From positions 186,001-250,000 of the forward strand of contig NZ_JAPPUW010000002.1 of assembly GCF_026712205.1 (NCBI RefSeq): 64,000 nucleotides of DNA. Reading direction: 5' to 3'. Numbering within the stretch: position 1 is the first letter of the stretch; each line of letters begins with the position of its first letter. Made by a program: the position numbers and the translations under genes. The notes beneath the pieces are model-generated. The model had not been told where the DNA came from, searched no databases, and saw nothing but the letters and a program-made list of their open reading frames with translations. Below, piece after piece: positions 26,994 through 37,704 of the stretch. The DNA is from Pelomonas aquatica (GTDB lineage: Bacteria > Pseudomonadota > Gammaproteobacteria > Burkholderiales > Burkholderiaceae_C).

Positions 26994-28238
26994 TTAGACG
27001 CGCTTGAAGATCAGCGTGCCGTTGGTGCCGCCGAAGCCGAAGTTGTTCTTCGCGGCGACCTCGATCTTCATCGGCCGCGCCTCGTTGGCGCAGTAGTCCA
27101 GATCGCATTCGGGATCGGGGTTGAAGATGTTGATCGTCGGCGGGGCGACCTGGTCGCGGATGGCCAGGGCCGTGAAGACCGACTCGATGCCGCCCGCGCC
27201 GCCCAGCAGGTGGCCGGTCATGGACTTGGTCGAGCTGACGACCATCTTCTTCGCGTGGTCGCCGAAGGCCAGCTTGATCGCGTTGGTCTCGTTCACGTCG
27301 CCCAGCGGCGTGGACGTGCCATGGGCGTTCATGTAGTGGACCTGGTCGGGGTTCATGCCCGCGTTGCGCAGCGCCGCGCGCATGGAGCGCTTGGGGCCGT
27401 CGACGTTGGGCGCGGTCATGTGGTAAGCGTCCGCACCCATGCCGAAGCCGGCCAGCTCGCAGTAGATCTTGGCGCCGCGCTTCTTGGCGTGTTCGTACTC
27501 TTCGAGCACCAGCACGCCGGCACCCTCGCCCAGCACGAAACCGTCGCGGTCCTTGTCCCAGGGGCGGGACGCGGTCGCGGGGTCGTCGTTGCGGGTGGAC
27601 AGCGCCCGGGCCGAGGCGAAGCCGCCGATGCCCAGGGCCGACACCGCGCCTTCGGCGCCGCCCGCGATCATCACGTCGGCGTCGCCATACTCGATGAGGC
27701 GGCCGGCTTCGCCGATCGCGTGCAGGCCCGTGGTGCAGGCCGTCACGATCGCCAGGTTGGGGCCCTGGAAGCCGAAGTTGATGGAGACGTGGCCCGAGAT
27801 CATGTTGATGATCGAGGCCGGGATGAAGAACGGCGAGATGCGGCGGGGGCCGCGGTTCATCAGCTCGGTGTGGGTGTCCTCGATCATCGGCAGGCCGCCG
27901 ATGCCCGAGCCCACGAGCACGCCGATGCGCTCGGCCTGTTCTTCGGTCAGCTGATCGCCGGTCGGGATGCCGGAATCGCGCACTGCCTGGAAGGCCGCCG
28001 CCAGGCCGTAATGGATGAAGCCATCCATGTGCCGGGCTTCCTTGGCGGGGATGTAATCCTCGATGTTGAAGCCCTTGACCTCGCCCGCGAAGTGGCACGC
28101 CAGGTTGCTGGCGTCAAAGCGGGTGATGGTGGCAATGCCGGAACGCCCGGCGAGGATGTTGGCCCAGCCTTCGGCAACGGTATTGCCGACAGGACTGATC
28201 AAGCCAAGGCCGGTAACGACAACGCGGCGACGGGTCAT
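26994..28238 (-). CDS. fabF: Beta-ketoacyl-ACP synthase II
   Basis: Condensing enzyme that elongates acyl-ACP with malonyl-ACP, including the temperature-sensitive C16:1 to C18:1 step. 414 residues with the thiolase-fold triad Cys168 ([10 protein letters not shown]), His306 ([11 protein letters not shown]) and His343 ([14 protein letters not shown]), the KAS II pattern Cys-His-His. Lies 47 nt after acpP at the end of the fab cluster, as in most proteobacteria. Confidence 0.98.
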   Translation of the reverse strand: MTRRRVVVTGLGLISPVGNTVAEGWANILAGRSGIATITRFDASNLACHFAGEVKGFNIEDYIPAKEARHMDGFIHYGLAAAFQAVRDSGIPTGDQLTEEQAERIGVLVGSGIGGLPMIEDTHTELMNRGPRRISPFFIPASIINMISGHVSINFGFQGPNLAIVTACTTGLHAIGEAGRLIEYGDADVMIAGGAEGAVSALGIGGFASARALSTRNDDPATASRPWDKDRDGFVLGEGAGVLVLEEYEHAKKRGAKIYCELAGFGMGADAYHMTAPNVDGPKRSMRAALRNAGMNPDQVHYMNAHGTSTPLGDVNETNAIKLAFGDHAKKMVVSSTKSMTGHLLGGAGGIESVFTALAIRDQVAPPTINIFNPDPECDLDYCANEARPMKIEVAAKNNFGFGGTNGTLIFKRV

Positions 28239-28285
28239 GCAGTGCGGATCAGAGAGTTGCGAGAAAGGACTGGGCCGAGGGCCGA

Positions 28286-28588
<303 letters not shown>

Positions 28589-28638
28589 CTAGTTCAAGGT
28601 GCCGGGGTGGCCTGGGAGGGTCCGCAGGCCGCCGGGGA

Positions 28639-29382
28639 TCAGGACATGAACATGCCGCCGTTGACGTGCAGTTCGGTACCGGTAATGTAGGCCGCGCCCG
28701 GTGACGCGAGGAAGACGACGGCGGCCGCGATCTCGTCGGGCGCGCCCAGGCGGCCCAGCGGGATTTGCGCCAGCAGCGCGGCCTTCTGCGCCTCGGGCAG
28801 CACCTCGGTCATGTCGGTGGCGATGAAGCCCGGCGCGATGCAATTGACCGTGATGTTGCGGCTGCCCAGCTCGCGGGCCAGCGATCGCGTGAGGCCGGCG
28901 ACGCCGGCCTTGGCCGCAGCGTAATTGGCCTGGCCGGCGTTGCCGGAGGCGCCGACGACGGAGGTGATGTTGACGATGCGACCGGCGCGCTGCTTCATCA
29001 TCGGCTTGGTCGCCGCGCGGGCGAGGCGGAAGACGGCCTTCAGATTGGTGTCGATGACGGCATCCCAGTCCTCGTCCTTCATGCGCATGGACAGCATGTC
29101 GCGCGTGATGCCGGCGTTGTTGACGAGCAGTTGCAGGCCGCCTTCCTTGGCGACGATGTCGTCGATGGCGGCCTGGGCGGCGGCGCCATCGGTCACGTTC
29201 AGCACGATGCCGCGGCCGCCGTGGGCGGCGAGCGCCTCGGTGATGCCGGCGGCGCCGGACTCCGACGTGGCGGTGCCGATCACGCGCCAGCCGGCTTCGG
29301 CCAGGCGCAGCGCAATCGCGCGGCCGATGCCGCGGCTGGCGCCGGTGACGAGGGCGACGCCCTGGTTCTTGGTTTCAGGCAT
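28639..29382 (-). CDS. fabG: 3-oxoacyl-ACP reductase
   Basis: NADPH-dependent reductase of 3-oxoacyl-ACP in fatty acid elongation. 247 residues, SDR fold: cofactor loop GASRGIGRA (14-22), NNAG (88-91), and catalytic Ser141, Tyr154 and Lys158 (NYAAAKAG). Lies 4 nt after fabD, in the plsX-fabH-fabD-fabG-acpP-fabF order. Confidence 0.97.
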   Translation of the reverse strand: MPETKNQGVALVTGASRGIGRAIALRLAEAGWRVIGTATSESGAAGITEALAAHGGRGIVLNVTDGAAAQAAIDDIVAKEGGLQLLVNNAGITRDMLSMRMKDEDWDAVIDTNLKAVFRLARAATKPMMKQRAGRIVNITSVVGASGNAGQANYAAAKAGVAGLTRSLARELGSRNITVNCIAPGFIATDMTEVLPEAQKAALLAQIPLGRLGAPDEIAAAVVFLASPGAAYITGTELHVNGGMFMS

Positions 29383-29386
29383 GGGT

Positions 29387-30331
29387 TCAGCCTCCCAGCA
29401 GCGCGCGGGCCTCGGCGAGCGAGGCGGGGTCGAAGACGCAGGCGGCCTGCAGTTCGGCGTCGATGCGCTTGGCCATGCCGGTCAGCACCTTGCCGGGGCC
29501 GGCCTCGATGATGTGCGTGACGCCACGAGCCTTCAGTGCCTGCACGACCTCGACCCAGCGCACCGGGCCGAAGGCCTGGCGGTAGAGGGCGTCGCGCAGC
29601 GCGTCGGCGTTGCCGGTGACGGCCACGTCGATGTTGTTGACGACCGGGAAGGCGGCCGCCTGGAACTGCACCGAGGCCAGCCTTCCCTTCAGGCGCTCGG
29701 CCGCCGGCTTCATCAGGCTGGAGTGGAAGGGAGCGGACACCGGCAGCGGCAGCGCGCGCTTGGCGCCCACGGCCTTCAGGAGCTCGGCGGCCTTCTCGGC
29801 ACCGGCCTTGCTGCCGGCGATCACCGTCTGCTTGGGGTCATTGAAGTTGACGGCCTCGATGGCCTCGCCCGTCTCGGCGGCGGCCTTGGCGCAGCCCTCG
29901 CGGACGGCCTCGCCGTCCAGGCCCAGGATGGCGTACATCGCACCGGCGCCGACCGGCACGGCTTCCTGCATGGCCTGGGCGCGGAAGCGCACCAGCGGCA
30001 GCGCATCGGCCAGGCCCAAGGCACCGGCGGCGACCAGGGCCGTGTACTCGCCCAGCGAATGGCCGGCCGCGGCCACGGGCCTGGCGCCGGTCTCGGCGAC
30101 GAAGGCGCGCCAGCAGGCGATGCCGGCCGTCAGCATGACGGGCTGGGTGTTGGTCGTCAGGTCCAGCTGCTCCTTGGGGCCGGCATGGATCAGCGCGCCG
30201 ATGTCCTCGCCGAGGGCGGCGGAGGCTTCTTCGAGGGTGCGGCGGACTTCGGGGTGGTCGGCCCAGGCGTCCAGCATGCCCACGGCCTGGGAGCCCTGGC
30301 CGGGGAAGACGACAGCAAATTGTGCAGACAT
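29387..30331 (-). CDS. fabD: Malonyl-CoA:ACP transacylase
   Basis: Transfers malonyl from CoA to ACP to supply the elongation cycle. 314 residues with the N-terminal FPGQGSQ motif, nucleophile Ser92 in GHSLGEYTALV and catalytic His203 in SAPFHSSLMKP. Separated from fabH by 7 nt and from fabG by 4 nt. Confidence 0.97.
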   Translation of the reverse strand: MSAQFAVVFPGQGSQAVGMLDAWADHPEVRRTLEEASAALGEDIGALIHAGPKEQLDLTTNTQPVMLTAGIACWRAFVAETGARPVAAAGHSLGEYTALVAAGALGLADALPLVRFRAQAMQEAVPVGAGAMYAILGLDGEAVREGCAKAAAETGEAIEAVNFNDPKQTVIAGSKAGAEKAAELLKAVGAKRALPLPVSAPFHSSLMKPAAERLKGRLASVQFQAAAFPVVNNIDVAVTGNADALRDALYRQAFGPVRWVEVVQALKARGVTHIIEAGPGKVLTGMAKRIDAELQAACVFDPASLAEARALLGG

Positions 30332-30338
30332 GGGAATC

Positions 30339-31322
30339 TCAGTAATTCAGCAGGGCCGCGCCCCAGGTGAAGCCGCCACCGACGCCTTCCAGCATCACGG
30401 TGTCGCCGCGCCGGACCTGGCCGCTGCGCACGGCGGCGTCCAGCGCCAGCGGCACGGACGCCGCCGAGGTGTTGCCATGCTCGTCGACGGTGACGATGAG
30501 CTTGTCCATCGGCATGCGCAGCTTGCGGGCCGTGCCCTGCATGATGCGGATATTGGCCTGGTGGGGGATGAGCCAGTCGATGTCGGCATCGGTCAGGCCG
30601 GCCTTGTCGAGCACCGAGCGGGCGACCTTCTCCAGCACGCCGACGGCGAGCTTGAAGACGGCCTGGCCGTCCATGCGCAGCAGCGGCGAGCCCAGCACCT
30701 GGCCGCCGGACACGGTGCCCGGCGTGCACAGGATGTCGACATGGCGGGCGTCGGCATGCAGCTCGGTGGCCAGGATGCCGGGGGTGTCGCTCGCACCGAG
30801 CACGACCGCGCCGGCGCCGTCGCCGAACAGCACACAGGTCGTGCGGTCCTTGAAGTCCAGGATGCGCGAGAAGACCTCGGCACCGACGATCAGGGCCTTG
30901 CTGGCCGCGCCGGCCTTGATCATCGAGTCGGCGACGCTGAGCGCATAGACGAAGCCAGCGCAGACGGCCTGCACGTCGAAGGCCGCGCAGCCGAAGGCGC
31001 CGAGCTTGCGCTGCAGCAGGCAGGCGGTGGACGGGAAGACCATGTCGGGCGTGGACGTCGCGACGATGATGAGGTCGAGTTCATCGGCCTTGACGCCGGC
31101 GGCTTCGAGAGCGGCCTGCGCGGCCGGGAAGGCCAGGTCGCTGGAGGTCTGGTCGGGCGCCGCAAAATGGCGGGCGCGGATGCCGGTGCGCTCGACGATC
31201 CAGGCGTCGGAGGTTTCGACGCCATCGGCCGCGAGGCGGTCGGCCAGGTCCTGGTTGGTCACCCGGTCTGCGGGCAGGAAGCTGCCGGTGCCGAGGATGC
31301 GGGAATAGCGGGGAGAAGTCAT
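30339..31322 (-). CDS. fabH: Beta-ketoacyl-ACP synthase III
   Basis: Initiates fatty acid synthesis by condensing acetyl-CoA (or a branched/short acyl-CoA) with malonyl-ACP. 327 residues; the KAS III triad is Cys121 ([12 protein letters not shown]), His254 ([11 protein letters not shown]) and Asn284 (EHGNTSAAS), and the [11 protein letters not shown] end is intact. Overlaps the plsX stop by 4 nt. Confidence 0.97.
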   Translation of the reverse strand: MTSPRYSRILGTGSFLPADRVTNQDLADRLAADGVETSDAWIVERTGIRARHFAAPDQTSSDLAFPAAQAALEAAGVKADELDLIIVATSTPDMVFPSTACLLQRKLGAFGCAAFDVQAVCAGFVYALSVADSMIKAGAASKALIVGAEVFSRILDFKDRTTCVLFGDGAGAVVLGASDTPGILATELHADARHVDILCTPGTVSGGQVLGSPLLRMDGQAVFKLAVGVLEKVARSVLDKAGLTDADIDWLIPHQANIRIMQGTARKLRMPMDKLIVTVDEHGNTSAASVPLALDAAVRSGQVRRGDTVMLEGVGGGFTWGAALLNY

Positions 31323-32422
31323 GCGGCCTGCGCGGCCGTGGCCGCGCTGTCTCCGGTGTTGTGTCCGGCATCGGTCACCGACGCTTGCAGCGTGCCGACG
31401 ATGCGCTCGTGTACCCGGTCAAGCAGCCGGTTGCGGGCGGCATCATAAGCGCGGGCCAAAGCGTTCTCGAAGGCGAAGGCATCGGCGGAGCCATGGCTCT
31501 TGAAGACCAGGCCGCGCAGGCCCAACAGTGCCGCGCCGTTGAAGCGGCGATGGTCGACGCGGTGCTTGAAGCGGTTCAGGACCGGCATGGCGACGAGCGC
31601 CGACAGCTTGCTCAGCCAGCTGCGGTTGAACTCCGCCTTGATGAAGCCGCCCATCATGCTGGCAAGGCCTTCCGACGCCTTCAGCATGACGTTGCCGACG
31701 AAGCCATCGCAGACGACGATGTCGGTCGTGCCCTTGAAGATGTCGTTGCCCTCGACGTTGCCGAAGAAGTTGAGCTGGCCGGCCGCGCCCGCGGCACGCA
31801 GCAGCTCGCCGGCCTGCTTGATCGTCTCGCTGCCCTTGATGGCTTCCTCGCCGATATTGAGCAGGCCGACGCTGGGCTCCTCGATGCCGTCCACGGCACC
31901 CACCAGCGCGCTGCCCATGACGGCGAACTGCAGCAGGTTCTCGGCCGAGGAGTCGACATTGGCTCCCAGGTCCAGCACGGTCGTGAAGCGGCCGGCCGCG
32001 TTGGGCATCACGGCCGCGATGGCCGGACGGTCGATGCCCTCCAGCGTCTTGAGCAGCACCTTGGCGACGGCCATCAGCGCGCCGGTGTTGCCGGCAGACA
32101 CGCAGGCATGGGCCAGCGCGGGCTCACCGCCGCGGCCCTCCTTCAGCTGCTGGATGGCGACGCGCATCGACGAGTCGCGCTTGCGGCGCAGTGCCACCTC
32201 GATGGGGTCGTCCATCGTGACCACCTCGCTCGCCGCGACGATGCGGCAGCGCGGCCAGGCCGCCGCGGCGGTCAGCGCCTCGGGCTTGCCGACGAGGATG
32301 AGCTCGGCGCCGGGATGCTTGTCCAGAAAGGCGCGGCAGGCCGGCAGCGTGACCGAGGGGCCGTGGTCGCCGCCCATGCAGTCGACGGCCAGGCGGACGG
32401 GATCGGGCAAGGGGGAGATCAT
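31319..32422 (-). CDS. plsX: Phosphate acyltransferase PlsX
   Basis: Converts acyl-ACP to acyl-phosphate, the donor for PlsY in phospholipid synthesis. 367 residues, peripheral membrane enzyme. Recognisable features are [11 protein letters not shown] near the start, [32 protein letters not shown], and [18 protein letters not shown]. First gene of the fab operon; rpmF lies upstream in the same direction, separated by 293 bp of hairpin-rich sequence. Confidence 0.97.
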   Translation of the reverse strand: MISPLPDPVRLAVDCMGGDHGPSVTLPACRAFLDKHPGAELILVGKPEALTAAAAWPRCRIVAASEVVTMDDPIEVALRRKRDSSMRVAIQQLKEGRGGEPALAHACVSAGNTGALMAVAKVLLKTLEGIDRPAIAAVMPNAAGRFTTVLDLGANVDSSAENLLQFAVMGSALVGAVDGIEEPSVGLLNIGEEAIKGSETIKQAGELLRAAGAAGQLNFFGNVEGNDIFKGTTDIVVCDGFVGNVMLKASEGLASMMGGFIKAEFNRSWLSKLSALVAMPVLNRFKHRVDHRRFNGAALLGLRGLVFKSHGSADAFAFENALARAYDAARNRLLDRVHERIVGTLQASVTDAGHNTGDSAATAAQAA

Positions 32423-32715
32423 GTCAGTTATCCATAGCGCTGCGCGTCACCCGCAGCTGACGAAACGACGGTATTCCGGGCCAAGCGCCGGGCCGCTCCC
32501 AAGCCGGCCCGCCTGAGGCTGTTTGCGGCTCGATGCCGCAAGCGGCCTCGTCCCCACGGGGGACCGACCAGGCTCGCCCGCGTTCAGCGCGGCGAGATGG
32601 GCGAGGGGCAATTTCACGCCAACCACAAAGACCAAACCCGGCGCTGCGCGATACGCAGGCCGGGTCGGCAGATTCTTCGAGGGTGCGGCGCCGCGGCAGG
32701 CGACGCCGAGCGTCA
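32423..32715. other. plsX-rpmF spacer with hairpins
   Basis: 293 bp with no gene. On the transcribed minus strand a hairpin with an outer CCCGG/CCGGG and an inner CTGCG/CGCAG stem (32637-32664) is followed by a T-rich TTTGGTCTTT and may be a weak terminator after rpmF. Two further palindromes, TTGCGGC-TCGAT-GCCGCAA (32523-32541) and GTCCCC-ACG-GGGGAC (32550-32564), stand closer to plsX. No clear promoter for plsX was found. Confidence 0.45.
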
Positions 32716-32901
32716 TCAGGCCGCGTCGGCCTTGCTCTTCAGCACCTTGCGACCACGGTAGAAGCCGGTGGGGCTGATGTGGTGACGCAGATGCACTTCG
32801 CCGGTCGTCGGCTCGATGGCCGTGCCCGGGGTCACCAGGGCATTGTGGGAACGGTGCATGCCGCGCTTGGAGGGCGACTTCTTGTTTTGCTGAACGGCCA
32901 T
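32716..32901 (-). CDS. rpmF: 50S ribosomal protein L32
   Basis: 61-residue ribosomal protein. The start [21 protein letters not shown] is diagnostic of bacterial L32, followed by [20 protein letters not shown]. The zinc-binding cysteines of some L32 forms are absent, so this is the cysteine-free type usual in proteobacteria. Preceded by a GAGAA ribosome site and a plausible sigma-70 promoter; yceD lies upstream in the same direction. Confidence 0.97.
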   Translation of the reverse strand: MAVQQNKKSPSKRGMHRSHNALVTPGTAIEPTTGEVHLRHHISPTGFYRGRKVLKSKADAA

Positions 32902-32988
32902 GAAATTCTCCGAAATCTGCGGGGTTTGGGGGCGCGACCCCGGGGAGTGAGGGCAAAGCTCGAACTCCAGGCCGCAGAAAAGCCCATG

Positions 32989-33017
32989 AGTGTAGCAGCG
33001 AAAGCCCGGATCGCCAA
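32989..33017 (-). promoter_or_regulatory. Candidate sigma-70 promoter for rpmF
   Basis: On the minus strand TTGGCG (33017-33012), an exact 17-bp spacer and TACACT (32994-32989). Four of six bases match consensus in each hexamer. Transcription would start about 80 nt before the rpmF ATG. Confidence 0.5.
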
Positions 33018-33063
33018 GACATCCCCGCTCCGGACAGCAGAAGCGGCACGCCAGGCATGGCCG

Positions 33064-33615
33064 TCAATCGCCCTTGCGCTTGAGCGCGGCCAGCGCGGCG
33101 AAGGGATTGGGACGCTCCTCGGGCGCTGCGTCGCCCACCTCGTCGGCATGCGCCAGCGGCTCCGGGCAGTGCTCGTGGCGAGGCACCAGCGGCAGGGCCA
33201 GCAGCAGCTCGTCCTCGATGAGCTCGCGGGCATCGAGATGGCGCGGCAGGGCCAGCACATCGTCGTCGCTGTCGGCATCCAGCGCGGCGGCCTCGGCCTC
33301 GGTGTCGACGAAACGGATCCAGCGGTCGACGTCGACAGTCTCCTGCACCGGCTTCAGGCAGCGCTGGCAGGTCTGCGCGACCTGGGCGGAGGCCGTGACG
33401 TGCAGCCAGGTCTGGACCGCCGCGGCCTTGGGCTGGCGGATCTCGCCGTGCAGGCTCCAGCTCAGCGCCGGCCAGCCGCTGGCCGGCGCCTCGGGCGCGG
33501 CCGATTCGGCCAGGCGCTCCAGCGATGCCGCGGGCCATTCGCCCTGCAGGCTGGCGCCGTCATGTGCGAACGCGGCGAGGTCGAGCTTCTCGGGAACAAA
33601 GGCGCGCGATTTCAT
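33064..33615 (-). CDS. yceD: YceD family protein (DUF177)
   Basis: 183-residue conserved protein that sits next to rpmF in most bacteria. Family features: the CQRCLKPV cysteine pair in the middle, the acidic VDVDRWIRFVDTEAEAAALD region, LDARELIEDELLLALPLVPRHE, and a basic end PNPFAALAALKRKGD. In plants and some bacteria the family is needed for 23S rRNA accumulation; a role in large-subunit rRNA maturation is therefore likely but not shown here. Its ATG lies 32 bp from the divergent yceF/maf gene. Confidence 0.92.
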   Translation of the reverse strand: MKSRAFVPEKLDLAAFAHDGASLQGEWPAASLERLAESAAPEAPASGWPALSWSLHGEIRQPKAAAVQTWLHVTASAQVAQTCQRCLKPVQETVDVDRWIRFVDTEAEAAALDADSDDDVLALPRHLDARELIEDELLLALPLVPRHEHCPEPLAHADEVGDAAPEERPNPFAALAALKRKGD

Positions 33616-33635
33616 GGGCCGGAGTTTAGGCGGGG

Positions 33636-33641
33636 GACAAT
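33636..33641 (+). promoter_or_regulatory. -10 element for near-leaderless yceF transcript
   Basis: GACAAT ends 6 nt before the ATG at 33648, which would place the transcript start at or next to the A of the ATG. No ribosome site precedes the gene, consistent with a leaderless mRNA. The -35 region is not recognisable. Confidence 0.35.
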
Positions 33642-33647
33642 GCCGCG

Positions 33648-34223
33648 ATGCCCGCATTGATCCTCGCCTCGACCTCGCGCTACCGCCAGGAACTGCTGAG
33701 CCGACTGCGCCTGCCCTTCGAGACCGTGGCGCCCGAGGTGGACGAAACCGCCCTGCCCGGCGAGGCCCCGGCGGCGCTGGCCGAGCGGCTGGCCCTGGCC
33801 AAGGCCCGCGTCGTCGCCGCGGCGCACCCGGGCGCCATCGTCATCGGCTCGGACCAGGTGGCCGACCTGGGCGGCGCGGCCATCGGCAAGCCCGGCGGCC
33901 ACGAACGCGCCGCCGAACAACTGCGCCAGATGAGCGGCCGGGAGGTCGTTTTCCAGACCGCCGTCGCGGTCGTCGCGCCGGGCCTGGCGGCCATCGAGCG
34001 GGCCGAGGTGCGGGTGCGCGTTCGCGAGCTGAGCGACGCGGCCATTGAGGCCTATCTGCGTGCCGACCAACCCTATGACTGCGCCGGCAGCGCCAAGGTC
34101 GAGAGCCTGGGCATCGCGTTGCTGGAGGCCGTCGAGTCCGACGACCCGACCGCACTGATCGGCCTGCCGCTGATCCGCACCTGCGCGCTGCTGCGCCGCG
34201 CCGGCCTGGAGCCGCTGGCATGA
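33648..34223 (+). CDS. yceF: Maf-type nucleotide pyrophosphatase YceF (7-methyl-GTP type)
   Basis: House-cleaning nucleotide pyrophosphatase of 191 residues. Maf signature LILASTSRYRQELL with AAP/VAPEVDE, catalytic Asp69 in IGSDQVADL, and the end QPYDCAGSAKVESLGIALLE ... ALIGLPLIRTCALLRRAG. The SDQ motif and the C-terminal CAGS stretch match E. coli YceF, which prefers m7GTP, rather than YhdE (dTTP). Its stop overlaps the start of the next gene (ATGA). Confidence 0.94.
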   Translation: MPALILASTSRYRQELLSRLRLPFETVAPEVDETALPGEAPAALAERLALAKARVVAAAHPGAIVIGSDQVADLGGAAIGKPGGHERAAEQLRQMSGREVVFQTAVAVVAPGLAAIERAEVRVRVRELSDAAIEAYLRADQPYDCAGSAKVESLGIALLEAVESDDPTALIGLPLIRTCALLRRAGLEPLA

Positions 34224-34974
34224 AGGGCCGGCTGATCCTGATGCCCAACACGCTGGACTTCGGCGTGGACGACAGCCTGGACCTGAGCGAGGTGCTGCCG
34301 CAACGCGTCATAGCCATGGCGGCGCGGCTGACCCACTGGGCGGCCGAGAACGCGAAGACGACGCGTTCGCTGCTGAAGCGCGTCGGCGCGATCACGCCGC
34401 TGGCGCAGCCGCTGCAGGCCCTGCAGATCGCCGAACTGCCGCGGGCCGCCAAGGGCCGTGCGGCGGGCGACGACACGGCCGCCTGGCAGGCGCTGCTGGC
34501 GCCGGCTCTCGCGGGCCACGATGTCGGGCTGATCTCGGAGGCCGGCCTGCCGGCCGTGGCCGACCCGGGCGCGCGCCTGGTGGCGCTTGCGCACGCGGCG
34601 GGCATCGAGGTCGTGCCGCTGTCCGGGCCAAGCTCGTTGCTGCTGGCGCTGGCGGCCAGCGGACTCAACGGCCAGAGCTTTGCGTTCGTCGGCTATCTGC
34701 CGGTGGATGCCGGCGCCCGCGCGGCGCGCATCCGCGAGCTTGAAGCCTTGTCGGCCAAGGCCCAGCAAACCCAGCTGCTGATCGAGACGCCCTACCGCAA
34801 CGAAGCACTGCGGCAGGCCCTGCTGGCGGCGCTGAAGCCCGGCACGCGGTTGTCGATCAGCGTCGGCCTGACCCTGCCCGGCGGTTGGACGCGCACCGCG
34901 ACGGTGGCGGATTGGAAGAAGGGCAGCGCGGCCGCCCTGCCCGACCGCATTCCGGCGGTCTTTGCCTTATTGGC

Positions 34975-34978
<4 letters not shown>
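34220..34978 (+). CDS. SAM-dependent methyltransferase, RsmI/tetrapyrrole-methylase fold
   Basis: 252-residue protein of the tetrapyrrole methylase superfamily, related to the 16S rRNA 2'-O-methyltransferase RsmI but of a separate Maf-linked subgroup. Visible motifs are LILMPNTLDFG at the start, GHDVGLISEAGLPAVADPGARLVALAHAAGIEVVPLSGPSSLLLALAASG (SAM-binding core, about residues 95-145), and QTQLLIETPYRN. The substrate is not established. Coupled to yceF by a 4-nt overlap. Its stop overlaps that of the convergent DEAD-box gene by 4 nt, leaving no room for a terminator. Confidence 0.9.
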
Positions 34979-36438
<1,460 letters not shown>

Positions 36439-36446
36439 AGCCCTCG

Positions 36447-36452
36447 ATTATC
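36447..36452 (-). promoter_or_regulatory. -10 element with very short leader for the DEAD-box gene
   Basis: GATAAT on the minus strand, 8 nt from the ATG at 36438, predicting a nearly leaderless transcript. No good -35 match was found at the usual distance. Confidence 0.35.
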
Positions 36453-36475
36453 GCTGGCTGGCCCAGATGGGGGTT

Positions 36476-37567
36476 TCAGCGGTTCACGACCAGCCATTTC
36501 GGCGTCTTGAAGCGCACGATGCGGCGGTAGAGCGCGACATAGGTCAGACCGAACAGCCCCATGCAGGCGGCGATCATCGGCGTCGAGTCCCAGAAGGCCA
36601 GCGCGGGTACCAGGGAGGACACGCAAAGCATCCACAGATAGGGCGCCGTCATCGAGTTGCGGCGCGTCATCGCGCGCGCATCCCTGGCGCCGATGGCCCA
36701 GCGCATCAGGCGGCGGTAGATCAGCGAATGCAGGTGGATGCCGTCGGGCAGGCCCGGTGGCACGGCGCGCACGACCTTGCGGCGGTAGATCGAGAACACC
36801 GTCTCGAACACCGGGTAGATGCAGACCATCAACGGGAACAGCGGCGAGACCTCGGCATTGCGGGCGATCAGCAGGATGCCGATTTCTGCGAGGTAGAAGC
36901 CCAGGAAGTACGCCCCGCCGTCGCCGAGGAAGATCAGGCCCGAGGGGAAGTTCCAGACGAAGAAGCCCAGCGCCGCGCCGACGCCGGCCAGCGCCCACAG
37001 CGCCAGCGTCAGGTCGCCGACCTGATAGGCCACATAGGCAAACACCAGCAGCATCAGGCTCACGCACATCGACGACAGGCCGTTGAAGCCGTCGATGATG
37101 TTGACCGAGTTCGCCACGCCGGCGACGGTGAACACCGTGGCGAAGTAGGCCCCGACGACCGTGGAGACCACCCAATCGAGGCCCGGGACGTCGGTCTTGG
37201 TGATCATGGCACCCAGCAGCCAGATGCCCAGCGCCGCGGATACAGCGGTGGCAAGCAAGCGCTTGCCAGGAGAGACGCGCTTGGTCAGGTCCTCGATCAG
37301 GCCAGCCACAAAGGCCGGCAGGCCGCAAAGCAGCAGCAGACCGCCGAACTTCCAGTCGGGGTGCTTGGCGAAGGCAGCGACGCCGACGCAACAGGCCAGA
37401 CCGGTGAACATTCCCGTTCCGCCGATTCTGGGCACCGGAGTTGCGTGGAATTTCTGGGGGCCTGACAGGTCGAGATCGGCGGAGAGGTGAGCGTGCGAGC
37501 GCGCCGAATGGATGACGAGCAGGGTAACCACCGCCGCCACGAAGAAGGAGATCAGCAGATAGAGCAT
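36476..37567 (-). CDS. WecA-type polyprenyl-phosphate HexNAc-1-phosphate transferase
   Basis: Inner-membrane enzyme of the MraY/WecA family, 363 residues with about 10-11 helices. It would transfer GlcNAc-1-P (or another HexNAc-1-P) to undecaprenyl phosphate and so start O-antigen or capsule repeat synthesis. Family motifs: HATPVPRIGGTGMF in the first loop, NSVNIIDGFNGLSSM with its Asp, FLGDGGAYFLGF, and the late GLPDGIHLHSLIYRRLMRW histidine loop. It is divergent from the wza-like gene and borders the polysaccharide locus; a second, unrelated initiating transferase is encoded 15 kb away. Confidence 0.92.
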   Translation of the reverse strand: MLYLLISFFVAAVVTLLVIHSARSHAHLSADLDLSGPQKFHATPVPRIGGTGMFTGLACCVGVAAFAKHPDWKFGGLLLLCGLPAFVAGLIEDLTKRVSPGKRLLATAVSAALGIWLLGAMITKTDVPGLDWVVSTVVGAYFATVFTVAGVANSVNIIDGFNGLSSMCVSLMLLVFAYVAYQVGDLTLALWALAGVGAALGFFVWNFPSGLIFLGDGGAYFLGFYLAEIGILLIARNAEVSPLFPLMVCIYPVFETVFSIYRRKVVRAVPPGLPDGIHLHSLIYRRLMRWAIGARDARAMTRRNSMTAPYLWMLCVSSLVPALAFWDSTPMIAACMGLFGLTYVALYRRIVRFKTPKWLVVNR

Positions 37568-37704
37568 TGGCGCGAAGTTTAACGGCCGCCCTCATCTGAC
37601 GAATGCTGTAGAAGGCGCACGGAGCGCACCCGTAGAATGCTGGGCTTCGCCCTCCGGCCGCGCTGCGTTTGCCCGGCCTCCACCTCACCTTTTCCCGACT
37701 TGCG
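37568..37704. promoter_or_regulatory. Divergent promoter region of wecA-like and wza-like genes
   Basis: 137 bp between the two divergent starts. On the plus strand TAGAAT (37636-37641) is a plausible -10, about 60 nt before the ATG at 37705. No convincing -35 partner. The frame of the Wza-like gene extends back to a TTG at 37669 inside this region, which I consider unlikely as a start. Confidence 0.35.

Noticed and set aside
32515-32549. 15-bp hairpin between plsX and rpmF as a terminator
   Set aside because: It is contiguous only in plus-strand RNA through G-U pairs, while both genes are transcribed from the minus strand, where those positions mismatch; it also lacks a T tail.
37669-37704. 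Extension of the Wza-like gene to a TTG start
   Set aside because: The added residues are not signal-peptide-like, while the ATG at 37705 opens a good signal peptide.
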